Source of the DNA: Fonsecaea monophora
Taxonomy: Eukaryota > Ascomycota > Eurotiomycetes > Chaetothyriales > Herpotrichiellaceae
Assembly (NCBI RefSeq): GCF_001642475.1
Contig: NW_019174159.1
Location: 1 to 11,612 of the forward strand
Reading direction: 5' to 3'
Length of the DNA: 11,612 bases
Program-made: the position numbers and the translations under genes
Part shown: one piece after another, positions 1 through 6,744 of the stretch
Position numbering within the stretch: the stretch's first letter is position 1
Layout of the letters: every line of letters starts with the position of its first letter
The notes under the pieces: generated by a model
What the model saw: the letters and a program-made list of their open reading frames with translations, nothing else
What the model was told of the DNA's origin: nothing
The model's database searches: none

Positions 1-117
1 TTCAACCTCGATCCTTTCAACCTCGATCCTTTCAACCTCGATCCTTTCAACCTCGATCCTTTCAACCTCGATCCTTTCAACCTCGATCCTTTCAACCTCA
101 ATCCTGAACCTCGATCG
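1..117. repeat. 15-bp tandem array (TTCAACCTCGATCCT)n
   Basis: Six identical copies of TTCAACCTCGATCCT occupy 1-90. A seventh copy with one G-to-A change fills 91-105, and a partial copy (GAACCTCGATC) follows. The array starts at the window edge, so its full length is unknown. The unit is a multiple of three, and plus frame 1 is open through the array to a TGA at 139-141, reading repeated Phe-Asn-Leu-Asp-Pro. It could therefore be the C-terminal end of a coding repeat, or simply a minisatellite. The near absence of divergence between copies suggests recent expansion or homogenisation. Confidence 0.95.
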
Positions 118-141
118 TCTTCTCTGGCGACTGCCGAATGA

Positions 142-896
142 TATGCTCGATGCTCATGTCACCAGATGACACGATAGCCAGACTACTACGACGACGTTGA
201 CTCAGCATTCTGCAGAACCGTATGTTGGTCATGGGTCAGATACCCGCTCCGAAGAGTCGGATGTCCCCAAGAGCAAGAATCTCGTACAGGAAAACAGGAG
301 GCTCTACATGCTACAAGGCGTCAAGGCCAACGCAGTCAAGTTCGGCGGACAGGGCCATGCTCATACTAGTGGCCATTCAGAGACAATCCCTTGCCACCTT
401 GACCTGATACTGAGACTACTATCACCCCGTGGCCTTATCCTTGGACCAACCGTCTCCAGTGCGTTTCGAAAGGCTTCGACTACGACGAAACCCTCCGCGG
501 CCGTGATTAAACCTGCACCCTACCGCATTTTCCTCTCACTCCCCGCACATTATGGATGGGAAATACACCGGCAAGACACGGTTGAGGCATGACGCATGCA
601 CCGCACGGCTACCACATTCTCTCTGCACGGGCCACTCTCTTTGGTGGGAAATGAACACTACTGGAATGTCGGACAGTCGTTGATAATCTTGCCCAGCACC
701 GTCCTCGTCTGCTCTCACGCAGCACCCAGACTGCGTCCATACGCACAAACTCTAGGCTCGAAATCCTCGGACTGGTTGGTCACCCCAGCTTTCCCCATGG
801 CGGCACCCGCACGCCCCCTTCTGTGATTCTGTCTTCTGAGACTAACGGGCAGGAGGAACAGGCAAAAAGACCTCGTCCCGGGGCGAGGCTCTTACC
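142..896. other. Intergenic stretch, no supported gene
   Basis: No frame on either strand gives a convincing protein here. The longest open stretch (197-592, plus) begins only at a TTG and has no recognisable domain or repeat. I see no tRNA, no inverted terminal repeats and no splice-connected exon chain that I could defend. The stretch could contain the 3' UTR of a gene ending near 141, if the 15-bp array is coding. Confidence 0.5.
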
Positions 897-1299
897 ACTT
901 CACTTCTCCTCCTCCTCCTCCCCCGATTGCAGCAATGATCCGTGATTTCGATTGAAAGTTGCTTCGCCAAGGCCGAAATCTGATATAAGTCACGGAACGG
1001 AACCGTGGCTCAGGTTGTGATTGGCCGGTCGTCACAGGAACGATCGGCGTGATTGGAATGTGAAGTTTCAAACATTCAACATTTAAAAACAAGGTCTCAC
1101 CCAGACAGAACGTTGGTCGCCGAATCATCGATCACACACTTTTTCTTTTGGTGACTATCTTGTGTGTCACAGCTGAAAGAGAGCTGAACAAAGAAGTGAA
1201 GAAGTTGGGTTGTCTTTGACACGGCAATCTGCATACCACACACCAACCTTTCAATATTACCGCAACTCCTGATCTCAAGGGCAAACACGCTCAGCACTC
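897..1299 (+). promoter_or_regulatory. Upstream region of the DUF7924-like gene
   Basis: Features typical of fungal promoters cluster here. There is a pyrimidine tract with CTC repeats (about 898-924), a TATA-like GATATAAG (about 980-989), two CCAAT boxes in inverted orientation (ATTGG at 1020-1024 and 1052-1056), and an AT-rich ATTTAAAAAC near 1081-1090. An inverted repeat CACGG-N7-CCGTG at 991-1007 contains CGG-N7-CCG, the layout bound by many Zn(II)2Cys6 regulators. The transcription start was not located. The motifs are seen in the sequence; their function is inferred. Confidence 0.4.
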
Positions 1300-3180
1300 A
1301 TGGCTCCTCGTCGCTCTCCTCGCCGTCCTCAAACTCCCACTCCTCCCTCGCCGACTCCTCCCCCTCCTCCCCCTGCTCCCGCTGCTCCCTCTCCCCGCAG
1401 AAGCGCCCGGCTGCAGAAGAAAAGCCAGGCTCCCAAAGCCGGCAGTGGAAATGATGATACAGTGAAGAAACAGCCATCGTCCGCATCATTGACTAGCAAA
1501 TCTCCTGGAAAACAGGCAAGTCCGAGGATACAAGATATTGAGCTGACGACTGACGCAGATCAGGCACGTCCAAAAGGCAGTGGCCAGCGAAAGAAGAGCA
1601 AGAAGACACGAAGATCCCAGACAAAGAAAAAAGGGAAGACCGTACCGGAAGCGGTGACAACTCCCACAGAGGATCCAATAGAGCAGCAACGTTCTGGGGG
1701 CGTGGCTGACGCGACCAAGACTCCTTGTGCGGACGGAGAGCCTTCACCACCAGCCTGCGACGGCGAAGACCAAGACGATTGCGACGCAATTACACACTGG
1801 GCCAGAACCAAAAAATGGCCGAAGAACTTCTCGACCATGGCTCCAGTTGCCCAGGCATCCACAAAAAGAAAGCAAGAAGAAAGCTGCTGCACACAGAGGA
1901 CCAACACAGTTCCAAGAGTGGACAGCCGTGGGTTTGAACGACTTCTTGAGGAAAAAGGGGTTTTTGTCAATGCCCGCGCAGGTAAACCGTTCGTGCATCA
2001 GGAGAGTATCGATCTATGCAACAACCTGTTGAAGGCCGATTACCCTGACCCGGTGGAAACGCATCTCCCAGTCGACAAATTCCAAGTCATGATGGACCAT
2101 ATACGGGGCCGCAACAAGAGGCGCATCTTCCGGGATGTCACCCCCTTCCTCGTGCCTTCGCCATTTATACTCTTTATCCGTGGTGACGAAAAATTGCGAG
2201 ACGTAGCAGACGCGACAAGGGTTTCTTGGGGAAAATATGACCAAATGGCAGGTCCAAAACCGAGACCGGATATGACCATCGGCCTAGCGAAAACCGCCTT
2301 CACTGCCGCGGAGATTAAGAAGTTACAGTTCCTTACCTCCCATGAGACACCGACACTTTTTGCGGGCACCATCTACTTTCCATTTCTCATCTGCAAAGTC
2401 AAGAGAAATGAAACAGCATTGGTCCGAGCTCTACGACAGAGCACAAGAGCCAGTGCCATGGCCGTCACCGCTATCGTTCAGCTGCACCGCCGGGTCTTGG
2501 GGAACGACGAAGCTGAAAAGCTCAGCGGCAAGATCCTGGTCTTCTCGGTTTCTCACACATACCATCACGTCACGATCCGCGGACACTTTCCTGTCGTTAA
2601 AGGAACTGATACTAAGATCTATTGCTATAACGTCTTCCATTCAACCCTGGAGGAAAATCCTGTGACTGACACCCGAAAGCTGACGTATAACTTTGTACGA
2701 AAGATATACGACGATTTCTATCCCAAACATCTGAAGAGCATCACAGACGTTCTTGGAAAGATGAAGGCTATTGAAACGATGTCGATTGCGTCGATAATAA
2801 GTGGCGACTTGGATCAGTCAGAAGAGTCACAGCCTGCGCACTCGTCAAGCCTGACGAGCACGTCGAACCTGTCCAGCTCGTCGTACCTGTCGAGCCCGTC
2901 GATCCCGTCAAGCTCGCCGTACCCATCAAGCTCGCCGTACCCGTCAAGCCCGTCGAACCCGTCAAGCTCGTCAAACCCGTCAAAGGCAAACACTACACCA
3001 AAGTCCGATGGTCCAGCCAGAAAGAGACAAAAGAGAGGACCGGCAGTCGAACAGGGGCAAACTTTGGTAACAAAGGATGAGTTAGATCAGTTCAGACAGA
3101 TGGTCAAGGGCGGGTTCGAGGAGCTCAAGGAGCTCAAGGAGATGATGATGAAGACAACGACGGGCCAGAAGCAGGGCTGA
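1300..3180 (+). CDS. DUF7924-like PD-(D/E)XK-fold protein, E-x-K Glu replaced by Lys
   Basis: Single-exon 626-residue protein. An in-frame TGA at 1270-1272 makes ATG 1300 the first start. Residues 1-200 are basic, Pro/Ser-rich and disordered, with a Lys/Arg cluster at 97-113 resembling a nuclear localisation signal. Residues about 210-485 resemble the fungal DUF7924 family, a predicted PD-(D/E)XK nuclease-like domain: PDMTIGL (Asp324), then the core strand FPFLICKVK (360-368) and Gln380, and a Tyr/Phe-rich end near 462-476. Family members, as I recall them, have Glu where this protein has Lys366, so the D...E-x-K...Q signature is complete except for that residue. Residues 513-560 are a Ser/Pro repeat, 573-579 (ARKRQKR) a second basic cluster, and 590-617 a short amphipathic coiled coil. 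Likely nuclear. DNA binding is possible, but catalysis is doubtful if Lys366 is truly the catalytic position. The family assignment is from memory of its motifs, not a search. Confidence 0.85.
   Translation: MAPRRSPRRPQTPTPPSPTPPPPPPAPAAPSPRRSARLQKKSQAPKAGSGNDDTVKKQPSSASLTSKSPGKQASPRIQDIELTTDADQARPKGSGQRKKSKKTRRSQTKKKGKTVPEAVTTPTEDPIEQQRSGGVADATKTPCADGEPSPPACDGEDQDDCDAITHWARTKKWPKNFSTMAPVAQASTKRKQEESCCTQRTNTVPRVDSRGFERLLEEKGVFVNARAGKPFVHQESIDLCNNLLKADYPDPVETHLPVDKFQVMMDHIRGRNKRRIFRDVTPFLVPSPFILFIRGDEKLRDVADATRVSWGKYDQMAGPKPRPDMTIGLAKTAFTAAEIKKLQFLTSHETPTLFAGTIYFPFLICKVKRNETALVRALRQSTRASAMAVTAIVQLHRRVLGNDEAEKLSGKILVFSVSHTYHHVTIRGHFPVVKGTDTKIYCYNVFHSTLEENPVTDTRKLTYNFVRKIYDDFYPKHLKSITDVLGKMKAIETMSIASIISGDLDQSEESQPAHSSSLTSTSNLSSSSYLSSPSIPSSSPYPSSSPYPSSPSNPSSSSNPSKANTTPKSDGPARKRQKRGPAVEQGQTLVTKDELDQFRQMVKGGFEELKELKEMMMKTTTGQKQG
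2838..2988 (+). repeat. In-frame Ser/Pro-coding minisatellite
   Basis: Short repeats of the type TCAAGCTCGCCGTACCC and TCGAGCCCGTCGA recur in 9- and 18-bp steps, the clearest being two adjacent 18-bp units around 2907-2945. They encode Ser-Ser-Pro-Tyr-Pro and Ser-Asn-Pro variants (residues about 513-560). All steps are multiples of three, so length changes would keep the reading frame. The segment is a flexible linker between the nuclease-like domain and the C-terminal basic and coiled-coil part. Confidence 0.8.
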
Positions 3181-4283
3181 GGAGGCATGTTTGCGCAACC
3201 AGGCTGGGTTGGTATTACGCCTGCGTCGCTGCCGACTCTTGGGCTGGTGAGCCGAGCCGTGGCATTCATTCTTTACACGGACCCATGGCTGACGGACACA
3301 GACAGACACACTCTCTCCTTGTTGGGTTCACGATTTGCACACGGACTTGCTCGGTATTGGTTGGAATTGAACGGGTCATTCATTGGCTTTGGGCTGATGG
3401 GAGTGTTCTGGGTGAGTGTCTGTCTGTCTGTTTGTCTCTCTATGCCGGCTCACGCACTAACACTCCATCATCTTGTCATAGGTCTTTCTTTCTTTCTTTC
3501 TTTCCTATTCTATTCTATTCTAGCCAGCCAGCTAGCTAGCTAGCTAGCCAGCCAACAAGCGCTGTTATCACGATCGACTTGTTTGTTTTGCCGTTTCTCT
3601 ATGTTATCTATCATCCATTGGAGTCAATATCTTGCCACGCAACCTCCATCCATCCGTCCGTCCGTCTTTGTCAGAGTCCTTTGAAGGTCTTTTGAGTTGC
3701 CCTCAATATCCTCAACGCCCTTCCCTCTCCGCTCAATCCCCTTGGAAGGCCAGACCCAAGTCCGCACATACAGCACAGATCAACGCAAAAGAAATTGACC
3801 GGTCGAGTTCATTGCCAGTCGACAAGTTGGCAGTTGCCAGTTGGCAAGTTGGCAAGTTGGCAGTTTGTCCTTTTTTTCCCCAAGTAACCCGCCACCCACC
3901 CCTCCCTCGTTTGAAGCTCCGTCAAGACGAGGGTTTTCTTCCTTTCGGTGCCCGTGTTTCTTACTTCCTATTTCACCTGTGCTGGTGGTGCCCGGCTTGC
4001 CCCAGTCAGAGTCCAGCCGCTGTGTGTCTTTATCTGTGTCTGCCGTACGGCTGGACTGGGCTGGGCAGGACAGGGCTGGGCAGGATAGGTATGCTATGGC
4101 AAGGCATGAGAGGCGAGGCAGGACAAGGAAAGACAGGGCATTTCATTCATAACGGCCACTGGCCGCTGGATCCAACTAACCCCTAACACATCCATCCATC
4201 CATCCATGACCCATCCATAATCCATCCAAGACCCATCCATGACCCATCCATAGTCCATCCATGCTCCATCCATGCTCCATTAG
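3181..4283. other. Intergenic microsatellite mosaic between convergent genes
   Basis: This stretch separates the 3' ends of two converging genes and holds no supported gene. It carries many simple repeats: TGTC (about 3415-3431), TTTC (3483-3504), CTATT (3505-3523), GCTA/GCCA (about 3521-3552), CCATCCGTCC (about 3643-3665), TTGGCAAG/TTGGCAG (about 3824-3865) and GGGCTGGGCAGGA (about 4055-4088). It presumably includes both 3' UTRs. No canonical AATAAA could be tied to either gene. Confidence 0.7.
4187..4280. repeat. CCAT / CCATCCATGA minisatellite
   Basis: Repeated CATCCATC units are interspersed with GACCCATCCAT, TAATCCATCC and ATGCTCCATCC variants. The basic step is 4 bp, with a superimposed unit of about 11-12 bp. 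It lies just beyond the stop codon of the minus-strand gene and reads TGGATGGA on the transcribed strand, so it probably falls in that gene's 3' UTR. Confidence 0.85.
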
Positions 4284-4336
4284 CCACAGAGGCCGTCATG
4301 CCCACAGAGGCCGTCACACATACAGAGGGTTGTCAA
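4283..4336. repeat. 18-bp tandem triplication across a stop codon
   Basis: CCACAGAGGCCGTCA occurs at 4284-4298 and again at 4302-4316, an 18-bp step. A third, diverged copy (TACAGAGGGTTGTCA) follows at about 4320-4336. The TCA ending the copy at 4302-4316 is the complement of the TGA that ends the minus-strand gene. Translated in that gene's frame, the repeat gives Pro-Leu-Tyr-Val-stop, then Arg-Pro-Leu-Trp-Ala-stop, so the stop is duplicated within the array. Confidence 0.8.
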
Positions 4337-5432
4337 CATGTCCCCCCTCACGCGGGCGACTACCGCCGGCGGCCTGCTCGTCAGCCTTGCGTTTCACGCC
4401 TCGAGTCTCCGTGCCTCGCGTCATCTCATCCTTGACCATGTCCTTATGCGCCTGCTTGACTACTTCAACTCTCAACCGCAACCGATCCCATTCCCGCTCT
4501 CGATCCTCCCGATCACGTTCCTCCTGACGGCGGTAGCGTTCCCATAAGTGGAGGCTATCCTGCCACTTATCCTCGGCCTTTTCGATTGAGTGTTGGATTC
4601 TCACGAGCAACTTGCGGTTGTACTCGGTGACGAGTTGCAGGTCCTCCAGTTCATGCTCCAGCGGGCTCATGGGCCATTTCTGCCGGACTTCTCTGTGGTA
4701 TCTCAACTCGTCGTCCTCGAGCTCATACTCCCACAACTCGCTGCGCGTCAAGATGGGTCGGATCGGCGGGCCGGGCTGGAAGAGCTGTGCGCACATCTTC
4801 CAGGCCAGTTGTAGATCGTACTTGGACTTTTTTTCCTCCACACGGCGAATGAGGTCCTTCTGGCGTTCGATCAAGTCCTCCTGTTCATCACGTTTCTGCC
4901 GGAGCTGATGAACTTTCCGGGTCTGCTCTGCCACTACTGTGTCATTGACATTCCCATGATTGACATTCGCATGATTGACGTTCCCATGATTGACATTCGC
5001 ATGATTGACGTTCCCATGATTGACATTCGCATGATTGACGTTCCCATGATTGACATTCGCATGATTGACGTTCCCATGATTGACATTCCCACGATTGACA
5101 TTCCCACGATTGACATTCCCACGATTGACATTCCCGCCATTGTCATTCCCGCCATTGTCATTCTCGCCATTGTCATCCCCGTCATCGTCGTTCTCGCTAA
5201 CGTCACTCTCGCTCGATTCATCCACCTCATCGACCTCTTGCTGGCTGTAGGCCGGGGGGGGCTCACGCTCCGCGGGCGGAATCCACTTTCTCATTCTGAC
5301 GGGTGCGGCTCGGTCGAGGAAGGGCAGACCGAACTGATCCTGCGTTTTTCAAACAGTAAGCTCACGTCCACGGGACTGGAATGTGAATCCGTATAGTGGC
5401 CAACACACCCGATGCCTGACGTTATCCGACAT
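4314..5432 (-). CDS. Asn-repeat coiled-coil protein, two exons (5432-5409, 5339-4314)
   Basis: Family not recognised. My model joins a 24-nt first exon to a long second exon through a 69-nt intron, giving 349 residues. ATG 5432 is the first ATG after an in-frame TGA (5525-5523) and has A at -3. A shorter alternative is unspliced from ATG 5294 (326 residues), but the 15 codons before that ATG read as plausible protein (DQFGLPFLDRAAPVR). Order in the protein: a Trp/Pro-rich start; a strongly acidic Asp/Glu/Ser/Asn stretch (about 42-75); an Asn-Val-Asn-His-Gly/Ala pentapeptide array (about 77-140); a first charged coiled coil (about 143-190); a second with many Glu/Arg pairs (about 235-313); and a basic GVKRK motif (322-326) that may be a nuclear signal. 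No transmembrane segment or signal peptide. A self-associating scaffold is a reasonable inference; no function can be assigned. It is convergent with the DUF7924-like gene. Confidence 0.65.
4944..5183 (-). repeat. 15-bp coding minisatellite with 30-bp higher-order period
   Basis: Sixteen 15-bp units run in register from 4944. On the plus strand the unit is ATTGACATTCCCATG and variants. Between about 4959 and 5078 two variants alternate strictly (ATTGACGTTCCCATG and ATTGACATTCGCATG), making a 30-bp higher-order unit. From 5079 the units become CCCACG and then CCCGCC types and grow more diverged. On the coding strand the units encode Asn-Val-Asn-His-Gly/Ala, Asn-Val-Asn-Arg-Gly, then Asn-Asp-Asn-Gly-Gly towards the N-terminus. 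This gradient shows the array grew from the C-terminal side of the repeat. Confidence 0.95.
5340..5408 (-). other. Predicted 69-nt spliceosomal intron
   Basis: On the minus strand the donor is GTGTGT (from 5408) and the acceptor is CGCAG (ending 5340). A branch-like GCTTACT has its A at 5357, about 17 nt before the acceptor. The length is typical of fungal introns. It is a multiple of three, but retention would introduce an in-frame TGA, and removal joins CAT-CGG to GAT-CAG in frame. The donor and branch sequences are acceptable rather than ideal. Confidence 0.55.
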
Positions 5433-5479
5433 TCTGACTCGAGGCTCGGCCAGGTTTCTCGGAGGCTGCGGTCGACAAC

Positions 5480-5492
5480 GGGGGGGGGGGGG
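5480..5492. repeat. 13-G homopolymer
   Basis: Thirteen consecutive G on the plus strand. On the minus strand this is a poly-C tract about 50 nt upstream of the start codon at 5432, so probably 5' UTR or promoter of the Asn-repeat gene. Such runs vary in length and are error-prone in sequencing. Any gene model that reads through it (for example a minus-strand frame at 5566-5291) depends on its exact length. Confidence 0.9.
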
Positions 5493-5717
5493 AGGGGTAT
5501 TCGGTCTGTGGATGCTTTCTGGTCAGCACAACGGCGGCTCAGCGTGGAGGACACAAAGGATCCCAACTGCCCTCGACGTAGATGGGCACGCTGCGTTGTC
5601 TGCGCTGTAGTCTGCGCGGTCAGCGATGCGGTGCAGTGCGGTGCTTGGAGGAAGGGAGAGTTGAGGACTGCCTCGACGTGCGGCTGAATATCAAAGAGGA
5701 GGTGAGGGTCTTGGCGT

Positions 5718-5864
5718 CACGTGTCAAAGTGGTGACGACACGAAGCAAATAGGTGAGGGGAGATTATGTTGGGGGGCTTGGCATCACGTGATATGAAACC
5801 ATGAAGCGGACAAGGAGATGAGGATACTCACCGAGACCTTGAGGATTGATATGTATATATACAG
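5718..5864 (+). promoter_or_regulatory. Two CACGTG boxes and a TATA element
   Basis: The motif CTTGGCRTCACGTG occurs twice (CACGTG at 5718-5723 and 5785-5790), 67 bp apart. The second copy is the 8-bp palindrome TCACGTGA, the site type bound by bHLH factors. A TATA-like ATGTATATATAC follows at about 5851-5862, just before repeat family A. The arrangement looks like a plus-strand promoter, but no protein-coding gene is supported downstream. It could drive a non-coding transcript, serve the minus-strand gene from a distance, or be a chance cluster. Confidence 0.3.
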
Positions 5865-5867
5865 AAG

Positions 5868-6680
5868 AGGCAGGGAGTCCCTACCATGCCGAGACTGACT
5901 TCGAGGAAAGGAGAATCGTCAAGATATCGATCTCGGGATCAAGGATGGAGAACCCTTGTCGTCGTTGGTGTCGAGGATCGAAGGGCGAAGGGAGTTGAAG
6001 GTCTCGGGGATCGAAGAGGCAGAGAGTCGTCGAGATATCGGTCTCCGGATCGAGGAGGAAGTAGCCCTTTCCTTCGTTTGTGCCAAAGTTCGAAAGAGGA
6101 AGGGAAGGGGGCTGTTCAAGATCTCGAGGATCGAGGAGGGAGAGAGCCCTTACCCCGATGGGCCCGAAGGCCAGGAGGGAAGTATCGTCGAGATATCTAT
6201 CCCGGGATCAAGGATTGAGAGACTTTTTCTTCGTTAGTGTCGAAGATTCAAGGGGGAAGATCTCGAGGATCGAACTCACAGAGAGCCTTTGTCTTGGCGA
6301 TATCTTGATGGCTCAAGACCGTAGGCTAGAGATATTCAAGGGCGCCGAGAATTGAACAGGTAGAGAGTCCTTACCACGGTAGGCCTGACAATAAGGAGGG
6401 CAGAGCTGTCGAGATGTCTCGGGATCCAGGAATGGAAGAAGCCTTTTCTTCGTTGATGCCAAAGATCGACTGGGAGGATCGAATCTGGAAGATCTCGAGT
6501 TGAGGATTGAACAGGTAGAGCCCCTACCACAACGAGCCTGATACTGAGGAGGGTAGAGCTGTCGAGATATCTATCCCGGGATTGATTGAGGTGACGGTAC
6601 CCCTTTTCTCCATCAGTGCCAAATATCGAAAAGGGGAAAGGGAATACTAACCGAAATCTTGTCGGTGATATCTTGATGGC
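5868..6680 (+). repeat. Repeat family A: diverged tandem units of about 110-220 bp
   Basis: A core reading (C/T)GTCGAGATATCTATCCCGGGATCAAGGA and variants recurs five times at about 5917, 6028, 6186, 6407 and 6560, all in one orientation. Other shared blocks keep the same order: AGGTAGAGAGTCCTTACCAC before the core, CCTTTTCTTCGTTGATGCCAAAG after it, then GATCTCGAGGATCGA. Spacing is irregular (111, 158, 221 and 153 bp), so units have lost or gained segments. Open frames inside it are patchy and made of the repeat itself. I do not recognise it as a known transposon; no terminal repeats or reverse-transcriptase motifs are visible. Confidence 0.85.
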
Positions 6681-6744
6681 CAAAGACAAAACGGGTTAAA
6701 TATATGCACCAAAGGCCATTCAGGACCGAAGAGGCAGTGTGGCC

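Noticed and set aside
197..592. 131-codon plus-strand open frame
   Set aside because: It starts only at TTG, has no domain, repeat or biased composition typical of a protein, and no splice sites link it to neighbours.
3632..4186. 184-codon plus-strand open frame in the intergenic mosaic
   Set aside because: It begins at TTG and runs through microsatellites; the translation is low complexity with no family resemblance.
4318..4323. GTATGT donor-like sequence just before the stop of the Asn-repeat gene
   Set aside because: It matches a fungal donor well, but no convincing branch site and acceptor follow within normal intron length and the downstream DNA is CCAT repeat. A 3' intron remains a minor possibility.
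4908..5396. Open frames opposite the 15-bp array (Met-Ile-Asp repeats on plus; Met-Ser-Ile repeats in another minus frame)
   Set aside because: A 15-bp unit without stops stays open in several frames. Only the minus frame with Asn-Val-Asn-His continues into long non-repeat coiled-coil sequence.
5291..5566. 91-codon minus-strand frame upstream of the Asn-repeat gene
   Set aside because: It crosses the 13-base homopolymer and overlaps the second exon in another frame; the spliced model from ATG 5432 explains the region better.
5886..6689. Several 90-117-codon frames on both strands in repeat family A
   Set aside because: Their translations are the repeat units themselves, full of Arg/Ser/Gly, with no conserved frame from unit to unit.
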